Below are positions 35,143 through 43,692 of a DNA stretch of 64,000 nucleotides, piece by piece. The stretch spans positions 59,434 through 123,433 of the forward strand of contig JAIKVL010000032.1 in NCBI GenBank assembly GCA_024685775.1. Reading direction: 5' to 3'. Position numbers and translations under genes: made by a program. This stretch comes from Clostridia bacterium. GTDB taxonomy: Bacteria > Bacillota > Clostridia > Christensenellales > CAG-1252. Each line of letters starts with the position of its first letter. The stretch's first letter is position 1. The notes below the pieces were generated by a model. The model worked only from the letters and a program-made list of their open reading frames with translations, did no database searches and had not been told where the DNA came from.

Positions 35143-35573
35143 TATTTCAGAGCCTTGAAGTCCGCCATATTGGATTGCGAAACGGACTTATCCCTTCTCT
35201 TCGAATAATTCTCGGCGCTCCATATTTCGAGCTTATTGACGACGCCGACGAAGACGATCTCGTCTTTCAAACCGACGCGCTCACGCATCGCAAGGGGGAT
35301 CTGATAGCGATCCTGACTATCCGCCGTAAACGGATAAATGTTCGAAAACATTTCACGAACGCTGTCGTACGCGTCGCCGTCGAAGACTTCGAGGTCGGCG
35401 TACTTTTCGGAGAGCTTGTCCATCATATCTTCGGTATAGACCACAAGATAATCCCCGGCGCCGTAGCCGATCGAAAGATTATGCCCGAGCAATTCTTTAA
35501 TCCTTGCCGGGATGCGTACTCTTCCTTTCGGGTCGATCTGATAATTATAGGTGCCGGTGATGATACTCCTCAA
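35142..35573 (-). CDS. mraZ: Transcriptional regulator MraZ
   Basis: 143 residues from a TTG start at 35573, chosen because GGAGG lies 9 bases upstream and the protein then opens as usual just before GTYNYQIDPKGRVRIPARIKELLG, the first AbrB-like half. The second half contains TADSQDRYQIPLAMRERVGL. The upstream ATG at 35612 would start inside the operator. MraZ represses its own dcw operon in E. coli and Mycoplasma by binding tandem repeats, and three such repeats precede the gene (35601-35630). Confidence 0.93.
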   Translation of the reverse strand: MRSIITGTYNYQIDPKGRVRIPARIKELLGHNLSIGYGAGDYLVVYTEDMMDKLSEKYADLEVFDGDAYDSVREMFSNIYPFTADSQDRYQIPLAMRERVGLKDEIVFVGVVNKLEIWSAENYSKRRDKSVSQSNMADFKALK

Positions 35574-35600
35574 AGACCTACTCCTCCTTGTCCATATCAT

Positions 35601-35630
35601 ATCACTTTTCATCCACTTTCGTCCACTATT
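35601..35630 (-). promoter_or_regulatory. MraZ operator: three boxes at 10-base spacing
   Basis: On the minus strand the 10-base units read AATAGTGGAC, GAAAGTGGAT and GAAAAGTGAT, in exact tandem, just before the mraZ ribosome site. They match the AAAGTGG/T boxes of MraZ seen in Mycoplasma and the GTGGG repeats of E. coli. The very A+T-rich block 35627-35715 behind them should contain the promoter; one option is TTGTGT, 17 bases, TACTAT, but several poor alternatives exist. Confidence 0.75.
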
Positions 35631-35725
35631 TTTGAAAAATAATTAAAAAAATTTTATTTTTCTTCAAAAATATCAATATATAGTATTTTTCAAATTATAA
35701 AAACACAATATATTGATTCGCTGGC

Positions 35726-35741
35726 GTGGTCAAAAGTGGAT
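35726..35741 (+). repeat. MraZ-box-like direct repeat, copy 1
   Basis: GTGGTCAAAAGTGGAT on the plus strand: two GTGG cores 10 bases apart, in the orientation opposite to the main MraZ operator about 100 bases away. A second copy with one mismatch is at 35841-35856. Confidence 0.5.
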
Positions 35742-35794
35742 CGCAGAAAACAAAAAGCGATTCAACATATCAAAATATGCGAGAAAACAACTAT

Positions 35795-35828
35795 AAAAAA
35801 CGCGCTTTCACGGTCTTCGGAAAGCGCG
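35795..35828 (-). terminator. Terminator of the metallophosphoesterase gene
   Basis: CGCGCTTTC (35801-35809) pairs with GAAAGCGCG (35820-35828); on the minus strand six T residues follow (35795-35800). It isolates the dcw promoter region from the upstream gene. Confidence 0.88.
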
Positions 35829-35840
35829 ATTGCTGATCGA

Positions 35841-35856
35841 GTGGTCAAAAATGGAT
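35841..35856 (+). repeat. MraZ-box-like direct repeat, copy 2
   Basis: GTGGTCAAAAATGGAT, 15 of 16 bases identical to 35726-35741, 115 bases apart start to start. It ends 2 bases before the last codon triplet (stop) of the metallophosphoesterase gene. Confidence 0.45.
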
Positions 35857-35858
35857 AT

Positions 35859-36542
35859 TTATTCGGAGATCGGAATCAAAGAGAAATCGACGAGATCGCA
35901 GCTCGTCAAATAATACGTCGTTCCGTCGATATAGACCTGCCTTTTCGCATAGGAATTCCCGTGCAAATGCCCGTACACGACTTTTTCGACCCCGTACGCG
36001 GAAAACAATTTCGTAACGTCCGTCGGTTGGCGATCTACGAGAAAAGGCGGATAATGCGCCATGCCGATCACGACGTCGCCCTCTTTTCTCTCTTTTTGCA
36101 TCGCTTGCAAAGAAAGCTCCAACCTTAAAAGCTCGCGGTGATAGATCTTTTCGTCTTCTTCGGTCTCGAATTCGAGCGTCCAACCGCGAGAACCGCAAAA
36201 CAAATACTTTCCGACGCGGATCACGTCATTTTGGATCGCGCGCATCGTTTGCGGGAGAATACCCCGCACCTTTCCGATCGACTGCCACCAATAATCGTGA
36301 TTCCCTTTCAAAAGGATTTTCGTTCCGGGAAGTTCGGCGATCGAAAAAAGGTCGGGCTTCGCCTCTTCCAGCGTCATTCCCCAAGAAATATCGCCGGAGA
36401 TCAAGACCACGTCTTCTTCCGAAACCTTTTCGATCCAATCCTTTTTGATCTTATCGAAATGCCCTTCCCATTTTTTGCCGAAAACGTCCATCGGCTTGTC
36501 CACGTTATTCCCGAGATGCAGATCGGAGATAGAATAAATCAT
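35859..36542 (-). CDS. Calcineurin-like metallophosphoesterase
   Basis: 227 residues, soluble. All five metal-ligand blocks are present: SISDLHLG, SGDISWG, LKGNHDYWW, MAHYPP and YGHLHG. The family includes phosphatases, nucleases and nucleotide hydrolases; the substrate cannot be inferred. It stands alone between a hypothetical gene and the dcw region, with its own terminator. The promoter ends 6 bases before the ATG and no Shine-Dalgarno exists, so a leaderless transcript is predicted. Confidence 0.88.
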   Translation of the reverse strand: MIYSISDLHLGNNVDKPMDVFGKKWEGHFDKIKKDWIEKVSEEDVVLISGDISWGMTLEEAKPDLFSIAELPGTKILLKGNHDYWWQSIGKVRGILPQTMRAIQNDVIRVGKYLFCGSRGWTLEFETEEDEKIYHRELLRLELSLQAMQKERKEGDVVIGMAHYPPFLVDRQPTDVTKLFSAYGVEKVVYGHLHGNSYAKRQVYIDGTTYYLTSCDLVDFSLIPISE

Positions 36543-36548
36543 AGTTTA

Positions 36549-36577
36549 ATCATAGCATAAACCCGCGCGTTTTACAA
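36549..36577 (-). promoter_or_regulatory. Promoter of the metallophosphoesterase, leaderless geometry
   Basis: Minus strand: -35 TTGTAA (36572-36577), 17-base spacer, extended -10 TGC-TATGAT (hexamer 36549-36554), six bases (TAAACT), ATG at 36542. The -35 lies in the loop of a CCCGCGCG/CGCGCGGG inverted repeat (36562-36569 with 36589-36596) that may end the upstream gene. Confidence 0.65.
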
Positions 36578-36610
36578 GTTTTTTGAAGCGCGCGGGCAAA
36601 CGCTTTGACG

Positions 36611-37243
36611 TTATCTCGGAAAAAGCGGCAGATCGAAAAACCCTTCGCAGATCTCCTCCTGATACTCCTGACAAGGCGGTATGTAGCAATACCCGTAAGA
36701 CGGGACCAAAAGTTCGACGTCCATCACGACTTTCAAAATGACCGTTACGCAAAGCGTGATCTCGAACTGACCGTCCGAAAGATACGACCCTTCCGCGGAT
36801 ACCGCGTTTACGACCGCGACGATCTCATACGGGATTACCGAAGGTTCGGGAACGCGCAGCAGGACGTCGCGAGAAAGCGTAAGGCTCGAAACTCCGGTCG
36901 CCTGCGTTCCGTTCGCGTCCGTAAACGCGACTTGAAGCGGGATCGTCACGTTCGCCTGAACGCGACTGCAACCCGGGCTTTCACTCGCCGGCGTAACGAC
37001 GAGATCGGAGACGGTGCCCGTCGAAGAAGAGCTTCGCGCCGAGACGAACGCGAACGGCTCCGAAACCTCCGCGGGCGTCGTGCTTTGAAGCGCGACCACT
37101 TGATCGGATAACGTTTCTTGCTTGATACAGGCGTCAAAAACCTTCTTGACTTCGATGCAAACCTTTTCGCAAAGCCCGTTTACGGCGTTTCCAACGATCG
37201 GCCCCGGCATGCGATCGGGTCGAACATTGTTAGAAAAAGACAT
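36611..37243 (-). CDS. Uncharacterised Cys-containing protein, possibly sporulation-related
   Basis: 210 residues, no signal peptide or membrane segment. It opens SFSNNVRPDRMPGPIVGNAVNGLCEKVCIEVKKVF, then a beta-rich Ser/Thr/Val middle, and ends with CYIPPCQEYQEEICEGFFDLPLFPR; cysteines cluster at both ends, a pattern seen in spore coat or exosporium proteins. I do not recognise a named domain. It has a very strong Shine-Dalgarno (AGGAGGT) and upstream a CATATAAT element resembling a SigE/SigK -10 (37274-37281). Monocistronic. Sporulation role is inference. Confidence 0.75.
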   Translation of the reverse strand: MSFSNNVRPDRMPGPIVGNAVNGLCEKVCIEVKKVFDACIKQETLSDQVVALQSTTPAEVSEPFAFVSARSSSSTGTVSDLVVTPASESPGCSRVQANVTIPLQVAFTDANGTQATGVSSLTLSRDVLLRVPEPSVIPYEIVAVVNAVSAEGSYLSDGQFEITLCVTVILKVVMDVELLVPSYGYCYIPPCQEYQEEICEGFFDLPLFPR

Positions 37244-37273
37244 AGAATTACCTCCTTTTTATTTCACTATTGA

Positions 37274-37281
37274 ATTATATG
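37274..37281 (-). promoter_or_regulatory. SigE/SigK-like -10 element
   Basis: CATATAAT on the minus strand, one base off the SigE -10 CATACAAT; an AC dinucleotide 17 bases further upstream would fit the weak SigK -35. No sigma-A pair with proper spacing is present in the 92-base gap. Confidence 0.3.
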
Positions 37282-37335
37282 AAAAGAGGTCGTCAAACGT
37301 GAAAAAACGGAATTCTGAATTAAAAACGAAAAAAA

Positions 37336-37926
37336 TCAGTCCGCTTGCAAAAGATCGGAAAGATGCGAAAGAAGCTCGTTTCTGCCCTCACCGGAGAAAG
37401 AAGAAGCGACGAAGACGTCAGAGACCGGAAGAGAAAAAGCGTCCGCGATCTTTTTTGCGGCGGCTTTGCGATTCATTTTCGAAAGTTTATCGGCTTTCGT
37501 CGCGACCACCGTAAACGGAAGATCGTAATAGCGAAAATATTCGGCGAGAGAAAGATCCAAAGGGCTCGGATCGTGGCGGATATCGACAAGCAAGACGACG
37601 TGTTTCAACGCTTTCGATTCGCGGAGATAAAACTCGATGATCTCCTTCCAAGAATCTTTCTCTTTGTCCGTCACCTTCGCGTAACCGTAGCCCGGAAGAT
37701 CGACGAGATAAAACTCGCCTTTGTTGATATTGAAATAATTCAACATTCTCGTGCGACCGGGTTCGGAAGACGATCTCGCAAGTTTTTTGCGATTCGTCAG
37801 CATATTGATAAAAGAAGACTTTCCGACGTTAGAACGTCCGGCGATCGCGATCTCGGGAACTTTCTCCTGATAGATTTTCTTTTGGACGACGCTCGTTTCG
37901 TACTCGGCGGAAAGAATTCTGATCAT
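37336..37926 (-). CDS. engB: Ribosome biogenesis GTP-binding protein EngB (YsxC/YihA)
   Basis: 196 residues. G1 AIAGRSNVGKSSFIN, G2 region GRTRMLNYF, G3 VDLPGYGYAKV, G4 ATKADK, G5 ASSFSGEGRN. It is needed for late 50S assembly. The start overlaps the lon stop by 4 bases, the conserved lon-engB pairing of Firmicutes; last gene of tig-clpP-clpX-lon-engB. Confidence 0.96.
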   Translation of the reverse strand: MIRILSAEYETSVVQKKIYQEKVPEIAIAGRSNVGKSSFINMLTNRKKLARSSSEPGRTRMLNYFNINKGEFYLVDLPGYGYAKVTDKEKDSWKEIIEFYLRESKALKHVVLLVDIRHDPSPLDLSLAEYFRYYDLPFTVVATKADKLSKMNRKAAAKKIADAFSLPVSDVFVASSFSGEGRNELLSHLSDLLQAD

Positions 37927-40220
37927 TTTATCAATAAAGAATAAACTTCGCGGATCTCGTTAACGTAACAAAACTTGATCTTTTCGCGAAGATTTTCGGG
38001 GATATCTTTTACGTCCTTTTCGTTCCCCGACGGCAAAATAATATTCTTGATCCCGTTTCGAAGCGCGGCGAGACACTTTTCCTTAACGCCGCCGATCGGC
38101 GTAATGCGACCGAGAAGCGTGATCTCGCCCGTGATCGCGTAATCCCCGCGCACGGTTTGATTCGTCAGCGCGGAATAGACCGCGGTCGAGATCGCCGCGC
38201 CCGCGGACGGTCCGTCTTTCGGAACCGCGCCTTCGGGGAAATGGATGAAGACGTCCTTTTCCGAAAGGTCTCCGTCTCCGAGAGAGGAACGGATCACCTC
38301 TTTTCGAGCGTTCGCGATCGCGATCTCCACGGATTCCTTCATAACGTTCCCGAGATTTCCGGTAACGATCTTTTTATCTTTTCCTTTGATGACGCTGCAC
38401 TCGACGTCCAACATTTCGCCGCCGTTTTCCGTCCAAGCAAGCCCGTGGACGACGCCGACGCGATCCGATTTCAAAATCTCGTCGTCCGAAAAACGCGGAA
38501 TCCCGAGATAGGTTTCGAGGTCTTTTTCTTCAACGGTAAGCGTCTTTTCGCCCTCGACGGCTTTGACCGCAAACTTACGAAGGATCTTTCCGATCAACTG
38601 TTCGAGCTTACGAACGCCGGCTTCGCGCGTGTAATGCTCGATCATAGCGGCGATCGCTCCGTCCGTCAACGTCACGCTTCCTTCTTCGAGCCCGAGATTT
38701 TTAAGGGCTTTCGGAAGCAAGAACTTTTGAGCGATCACGGTTTTTTCTTCGGGCGTATAACTGCCGAGCTCGATGATCTCCATCCTGTCCAAAAGCGGGC
38801 GGGACATCGTCGAAAGCGAATTCGCCGTCGTTATAAACATAACCTTGGAAAGGTCGAACGGAAGATCGATATAGTGATCCTGAAAGGTGGAATTTTGCTT
38901 CGGATCCAAGACTTCAAGAAGCGCGTTCGAAGGGTCGCCCTTATAATCCGCGCCGAGTTTATCGATCTCGTCGAGCAAGAAGACGGGATTAGACGTCCCC
39001 GCCTTTTTGATCCCGGCAATGATCCTGCCGGGCATAGAGCCTATGTAGGTGCGGCGATGACCGCGAATCTCCGCCTCGTCGTGAACGCCGCCGAGACTCG
39101 CGCGAACGTATTCTCTTCCGAGAGCGCGCGCGATAGACGCGACGATCGAAGTCTTACCGACGCCCGGAGGTCCGACCAGACAAAGAATATTCGTCGTCTC
39201 GCCCTTTCCGAGCGCATGAACGGCGAGATATTCGATAATTCTCTCTTTAACGTCGTTTATACCGAAATGATCTTCATCCAAAATTCGGCGAGCTTTTTCA
39301 ATATCGACGGTCTCTTCGCTGAACTTACCCCACGGAAGCGCGAGAACGGTGTCGATATAATTTTTGCAAACGAAACTTTCGGGGCTGCCCGTTTGAAGCG
39401 AGAGCATCTTGGAAAGCTCCTTTTTGAGCTTTTCTTTTACCTCGTCGGAAGCGTTCAATTCTTCGATCGCCTGCGTATATTTTTCCTCTTCGTCGTCACC
39501 GCCGTAAAGCTCTTCGTTGATGACTTTCAGTTCTTCGCGAAGATAATATTCTCTTTGACTCTTATCGATATTTTCCTGAACTTTGCGCTCGATCTCGTCG
39601 CGAATTTTGGATTGATCGAGTTGGACGCCGATCGCGACGGCGACCTTTTCAAGGCGTTCGCTCGTCCGCTTCGCGTAAAAGAGATCGTTCGGATCGATCG
39701 CGTGAAACGCGGCGCCGTACATATTGATCCAGCGATCCGCATCATTCTCGTCAAAGGGCGGAAGCTCGCGATAGATCTTCTCCGCGTTTTGCGCCGTTCC
39801 GAGCTTTTTGATCCCCGAAGAAATCAGCTCGCCATACGCCGCGGCGGTCTCTTGATCGCAATCGTTTTCGTAAGGATAATCCGATATTTTCGCGTAAGGA
39901 ATATCATCGGAAAATGCGATCTCCAACAAATGAACGCGCGTGATCGAGCGGCCGAAAAAGGCTTGCGTTTCGCCCTTCGGAACGGTTCGATTGATCGTAA
40001 CGAGCGTCCCGATTTTCTCCTCTGCGGAAAGATCGTCCGTAGCGACGAACGAAGTCCCCGGCAAAAGGACGGCGGCATACTTGTCGTCGTACATACGCTT
40101 GTCGATATTCAAACCGACGTCGTTATCGGGAAGGATCGCTTTCTTAAAACCGATCAAAACCGGATAAAAATCTTTGAGTGAGTCATTCTCGCTTAAAGCA
40201 ATAACGTTTTCGTTCATCAT
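37923..40220 (-). CDS. lon: ATP-dependent protease La (LonA)
   Basis: 765 residues. N-terminal substrate domain to about 190 (opening unusual, [15 protein letters not shown], with LPGTSFVAT), coiled-coil linker [25 protein letters not shown]+ module with [13 protein letters not shown] and [27 protein letters not shown], and the peptidase domain with Ser672 in [11 protein letters not shown] and Lys715 of the Ser-Lys dyad. It degrades misfolded and regulatory proteins. Follows clpX by 14 bases. Confidence 0.97.
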   Translation of the reverse strand: MMNENVIALSENDSLKDFYPVLIGFKKAILPDNDVGLNIDKRMYDDKYAAVLLPGTSFVATDDLSAEEKIGTLVTINRTVPKGETQAFFGRSITRVHLLEIAFSDDIPYAKISDYPYENDCDQETAAAYGELISSGIKKLGTAQNAEKIYRELPPFDENDADRWINMYGAAFHAIDPNDLFYAKRTSERLEKVAVAIGVQLDQSKIRDEIERKVQENIDKSQREYYLREELKVINEELYGGDDEEEKYTQAIEELNASDEVKEKLKKELSKMLSLQTGSPESFVCKNYIDTVLALPWGKFSEETVDIEKARRILDEDHFGINDVKERIIEYLAVHALGKGETTNILCLVGPPGVGKTSIVASIARALGREYVRASLGGVHDEAEIRGHRRTYIGSMPGRIIAGIKKAGTSNPVFLLDEIDKLGADYKGDPSNALLEVLDPKQNSTFQDHYIDLPFDLSKVMFITTANSLSTMSRPLLDRMEIIELGSYTPEEKTVIAQKFLLPKALKNLGLEEGSVTLTDGAIAAMIEHYTREAGVRKLEQLIGKILRKFAVKAVEGEKTLTVEEKDLETYLGIPRFSDDEILKSDRVGVVHGLAWTENGGEMLDVECSVIKGKDKKIVTGNLGNVMKESVEIAIANARKEVIRSSLGDGDLSEKDVFIHFPEGAVPKDGPSAGAAISTAVYSALTNQTVRGDYAITGEITLLGRITPIGGVKEKCLAALRNGIKNIILPSGNEKDVKDIPENLREKIKFCYVNEIREVYSLLIK

Positions 40221-40234
40221 TCGTACTCCGATCG

Positions 40235-41467
40235 TTACGCGGAACGCTTATAAATGATCGTCGGTTGCGCGGCTTTCTTTATGGAATCGGAAGTAATAAC
40301 AACCTTTTCCACGTCGGCATTCCCCGGAAGATCGAACATAACGTCGAGCATAACGTCTTCCAAAATACAGCGAAGACCTCTCGCGCCCGTTTTGAGTTCG
40401 ATCGCCTTTTTCGCAACCTCTCTGATCGCATCATCGTCAAAATCAAGTTCGACGTGATCGAAACCGAAAAGCTTCTTATACTGCTTCGTAAGCGCGTTTT
40501 TCGGCTCGGTAAGGATCTTTACGAGCGCTTCTTCGTCCAAGGCGTTCAGTCCGACGACGATCGGCACTCTGCCGACGAATTCGGGGATCAAACCGAACTT
40601 GATGAGATCGTCCGGTTGGACGTCTTTGATCATATCCGCGTAACTATGCTCCGCCTTGACGGAAACCGCCGCGCCGAATCCGAGCGACGAGGTATCTTTT
40701 CTCTTTTCCACGATCTTATCGAGTCCGACGAACGCGCCTCCGCAAATAAAGAGGATATTCGTCGTGTCGATTTGAATGCATTCCTGCTGCGGATGTTTTC
40801 TGCCGCCCTGCGGGGGGACGCTGGCAACCGTGCTTTCGATGATCTTCAAAAGCGCCTGTTGCACCCCTTCTCCGCTGACGTCGCGCGTGATAGAGACGTT
40901 CTCCCCCTTTCTCGCGATCTTGTCGATCTCGTCGATATAGACGATGCCTCTTTCCGCGAGTTTCACGTCGTAATTCGCCGCTTGGATCAATTTCAAAAGG
41001 ATATTCTCCACGTCGTCGCCGACGTAACCCGCTTCGGTAAGCGTCGTTGCGTCCGCAACGGCAAACGGGACTTTCAAAATACCCGCAAGAGTCTTGGCGA
41101 GAAGAGTTTTTCCGCTTCCCGTGGGTCCGAGCAGCAGGACGTTGCTCTTTTCGAGGACGACGCCGTCCGATGCGTCCATATTCTTGTCGATCCGCTTATA
41201 GTGATTGTACACCGCGACGGAAAGCGTCCTTTTCGCTTCTTCCTGACCGACGATATACTCATCCAACTTCTCTTTGATCTCTTTCGGCGTGGGGAGCACA
41301 TCTCTTTCCGCGGCGGGCTCTTCGATTTGTTCGGACTGCAAAATATCGGAGCAGAGACGCACGCATTCATCGCAAATATACGCGCCGCTCTCCGAACCGA
41401 TCATCCGCTTAACGTCTTTATCCGCTCTTCCGCAAAAAGAACATCTGTTTCCTTCTTCTATTTTCAC
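40235..41467 (-). CDS. clpX: ATP-dependent Clp protease ATP-binding subunit ClpX
   Basis: 410 residues from a GTG start at 41467. The zinc-binding domain has Cys9, Cys12, Cys32 and Cys35; the AAA+ part has [27 protein letters not shown], the GYVGDDVEN pore loop and the C-terminal [13 protein letters not shown]. The IGF-type loop that docks ClpP is present as [11 protein letters not shown] region neighbours. It unfolds substrates and feeds them to ClpP, encoded 29 bases upstream. Confidence 0.97.
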   Translation of the reverse strand: MKIEEGNRCSFCGRADKDVKRMIGSESGAYICDECVRLCSDILQSEQIEEPAAERDVLPTPKEIKEKLDEYIVGQEEAKRTLSVAVYNHYKRIDKNMDASDGVVLEKSNVLLLGPTGSGKTLLAKTLAGILKVPFAVADATTLTEAGYVGDDVENILLKLIQAANYDVKLAERGIVYIDEIDKIARKGENVSITRDVSGEGVQQALLKIIESTVASVPPQGGRKHPQQECIQIDTTNILFICGGAFVGLDKIVEKRKDTSSLGFGAAVSVKAEHSYADMIKDVQPDDLIKFGLIPEFVGRVPIVVGLNALDEEALVKILTEPKNALTKQYKKLFGFDHVELDFDDDAIREVAKKAIELKTGARGLRCILEDVMLDVMFDLPGNADVEKVVITSDSIKKAAQPTIIYKRSA

Positions 41468-41496
41468 TCTTTTCCCACTCCTAAATGATTCGCGCT

Positions 41497-42102
41497 TTAT
41501 CTGTTATAATAGATCTTGTCGATCAAACCGTATTGAAGGGCTTCTTCCGCGCTCATAAAATTATCCCTTTCCGTGTCGTTGCAAACCTTTTCATAGGGTT
41601 GCCCGGTGCGCTCGGACAAAATACGGTTCAATTTTTCTTTGGTCCTCAAAAGATGATCGGTATAGATCGCGACGTCCGTCGCCTGACCGCTGATTCCGCC
41701 CGAAACGAGAACTTGGTGGATCATAATATCCGCGTTCGGAAGCGCGAATCTCTTTCCTTTCGTTCCCGCGGAAAGAAGAAGCGCGCCCATACTCATCGCG
41801 TTACCGATGCAGATCGTGTTTACGTCACACTTGATATAATTCATCGTGTCGTAGATCGCGAGCCCGTCCGAAACGGAGCCGCCCGGGCTGTTGATATAAA
41901 GGCAGATGTCCTTCGAAGGATCTTTCGCTTCGAGATAGATCATTTGAGCGATAATGCTGTTTGCGGTGTCGGAATCGATCGCGCCCGAAAGGAAAATGAT
42001 CCTGTCTTCAAGCAAACGGGAGTAAATGTCGTATTGTCTTTCGCCCCTGTTCGTTTGATCGATAACGTATGGAATAATATTTTTGATCTTCTTATCTTCC
42101 AC
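41497..42102 (-). CDS. clpP: ATP-dependent Clp protease proteolytic subunit
   Basis: 201 residues, GTG start at 42102 with AAGGAG upstream. Serine protease triad: Ser104 in [11 protein letters not shown], His129 in IMIHQ, Asp180 in [29 protein letters not shown] is the conserved handle region. The G-M-A-A-S-M motif of most ClpP is G-N-A-M-S-M here. Second gene of the tig operon. Confidence 0.97.
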   Translation of the reverse strand: MEDKKIKNIIPYVIDQTNRGERQYDIYSRLLEDRIIFLSGAIDSDTANSIIAQMIYLEAKDPSKDICLYINSPGGSVSDGLAIYDTMNYIKCDVNTICIGNAMSMGALLLSAGTKGKRFALPNADIMIHQVLVSGGISGQATDVAIYTDHLLRTKEKLNRILSERTGQPYEKVCNDTERDNFMSAEEALQYGLIDKIYYNR

Positions 42103-42148
42103 TTGTCTATCTCCTTATGCTTTTAATTTATTGGCAAAAAACCGAATT

Positions 42149-43498
42149 CTATTCCTTCAAATCGTTATGTTCGGAGAGGAATTTGATAATCTTATCCGTC
42201 ATAAGGGTGTTGAGGATATAATCGGCTTCGTCTTGCTTCATATTTCTTCTGTAATCGCCGGTCTTTTTACCCGCGGAAGCCGCTCTGACTTCGATCGCCG
42301 CTTCGAAATCCGCTTGGGTAACTTGGATGTTCTCTTTTTCGACGATGTGATTCATAATAAAGCGGGTCGTTTCGCGATCTTTCGCTTCGGCTTTATAGCC
42401 GTCGATCAGATCCTGCTCGGTCTTCCCGATATACTTCAAATAGGTCGCGAAAGGAATGCCTTGGCTTTCCATATTGTGGCGCATATCCGCAAGCATATTC
42501 TGGGCTCTTTGGTCGATGAGCGCGGCAGACAATTCGATCGAGTTGTTTTTGATCAAAGCTTCGACGATGCGGTTCGAGGTCGCGATCTCGGCGTTCTTGG
42601 TTTCGCGCTCTTCCGCTTTCTTGCGGATATCCGCTTTATAAGCTTCAAGGGTGTCGAATTCGCTGACGTCTTTCGCGAAATCATCGTCCAACTCGGGGAG
42701 TTTCTTCTCTTTAACGGTGTTCACTTTGCAAGCGAAGACCGCTTCTTTACCCGCGAGATCCTTCGCGCCGTAATCTCCCGGGAAAGTGACTTTGACGTCT
42801 CTTTCCTCGCCCGCTTTCGCGCCGACGAGTTGATCTTCGAAACCGGGGATGAACGCGCCGCTTCCGATCACGAGATCTTGCTTTTCCGCGGTGCCTCCGT
42901 CGAACTTGACGCCGTCGATCGAGCCGCTGTAATCAAGGTTGATCTGATCGCCGTTCTTGACTTCGCGATCGACGACCTCCCAAAAGCCCGCTCTGTCGCG
43001 AGCGGCGGCGACTTCGCGCTCGACCGCGCCGTCCACGTCCGGCAAAACCTTTTGGATTTCGAGACCGGTGTATTTGATTTCGACGTCGGAAGGCATATAC
43101 GCGACGGTCAAACTAAACGAAACTTTTCCGTTTTCGAGAGCGGAGACGTCAAGCGCGGGACGCATCGCGAGCTTCGCGTAGTCGACGGTCTTGCTTTCCA
43201 TCAAAGCGTTATAGACTTCGTTCACGGCGACTTCTTCGGTGTCGGAGACGAAAACGTCTTTTCCGTAGGTATTTTCGATAACCGATTTGGGAGCGTGTCC
43301 TTTTCTGAATCCGACGATGTTGAACTTACCTTTATTTTGGATATACGCAAGTTCTTCAAACGCTTTCCAAGCTTCGCCTTCAACGGTGAAGGCATAAACT
43401 TCGGTCAAATTGTCGGACTTTTCGACGGTGTAAGCGAGGTCGAAATCTTTCGTTTGCGCGCCGATTTTAACGGTTACTTTCAATGTATTGTTGCTCAT
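42149..43498 (-). CDS. tig: Trigger factor (ribosome-associated chaperone and PPIase)
   Basis: 449 residues from ATG 43498 (Shine-Dalgarno GGAGG); upstream ATGs at 43564 and later are discarded. The ribosome-docking signature is VGFRKGHAPKSVIE, followed by an FKBP-like domain (VKNGDQINLDYSGSIDGVKFDGGTAEKQDL in outline, with GSGAFIPGFEDQLVGAKAGEE) and a helical C-terminal chaperone domain. First gene of the proteostasis operon. Confidence 0.96.
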   Translation of the reverse strand: MSNNTLKVTVKIGAQTKDFDLAYTVEKSDNLTEVYAFTVEGEAWKAFEELAYIQNKGKFNIVGFRKGHAPKSVIENTYGKDVFVSDTEEVAVNEVYNALMESKTVDYAKLAMRPALDVSALENGKVSFSLTVAYMPSDVEIKYTGLEIQKVLPDVDGAVEREVAAARDRAGFWEVVDREVKNGDQINLDYSGSIDGVKFDGGTAEKQDLVIGSGAFIPGFEDQLVGAKAGEERDVKVTFPGDYGAKDLAGKEAVFACKVNTVKEKKLPELDDDFAKDVSEFDTLEAYKADIRKKAEERETKNAEIATSNRIVEALIKNNSIELSAALIDQRAQNMLADMRHNMESQGIPFATYLKYIGKTEQDLIDGYKAEAKDRETTRFIMNHIVEKENIQVTQADFEAAIEVRAASAGKKTGDYRRNMKQDEADYILNTLMTDKIIKFLSEHNDLKE

Positions 43499-43537
43499 TA
43501 GGTAATTCCTCCGTAAATAATTGCAGGTATATACTAA

Positions 43538-43553
43538 CATAAATATATTTATG
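43538..43553. promoter_or_regulatory. 16-base perfect palindrome in the tig promoter region
   Basis: CATAAATATATTTATG reads the same on both strands. On the minus strand it lies 40 bases before the tig ATG, overlapping a weak promoter (TTGCTT, 17 bases, TATGTT). It could be an operator for tig or simply an A+T-rich promoter core. It is not a CtsR or CIRCE site. Confidence 0.4.
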
Positions 43554-43656
43554 CGCGCAAGCAATTTGACCGATCAAGGGTAAAATCTTCCGAAAGAACA
43601 CTCTTTTATCCATCGAAAACCGAGCGCGCAACGCAAGACGGAAAGGGAAATAATGA

Positions 43657-43686
43657 TTGAAATAAAGCATTCTCCTATGCTACAAT
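43657..43686 (+). promoter_or_regulatory. Promoter of rqcH, leaderless geometry
   Basis: Plus strand: -35 TTGAAA (43657-43662), 18-base spacer, extended -10 TGC-TACAAT (hexamer 43681-43686), six bases (AACGAT), ATG at 43693. Confidence 0.7.
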
Positions 43687-43692
43687 AACGAT

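Noticed and set aside
36562..36596. CCCGCGCG/CGCGCGGG inverted repeat as a terminator of the 36611 gene
   Set aside because: The loop is 19 bases and only three T residues follow, so it is a poor intrinsic terminator; it also contains the -35 of the next promoter. Mentioned only as a possibility.
38157..40181. A 674-codon open frame on the plus strand
   Set aside because: It is the antisense shadow of lon; lon has full Walker and Ser-Lys motifs and this frame matches nothing. The same holds for the long plus-strand frames opposite tsf/rpsB, clpX, tig, ygiQ and pncB. They arise from the codon bias of the genome.
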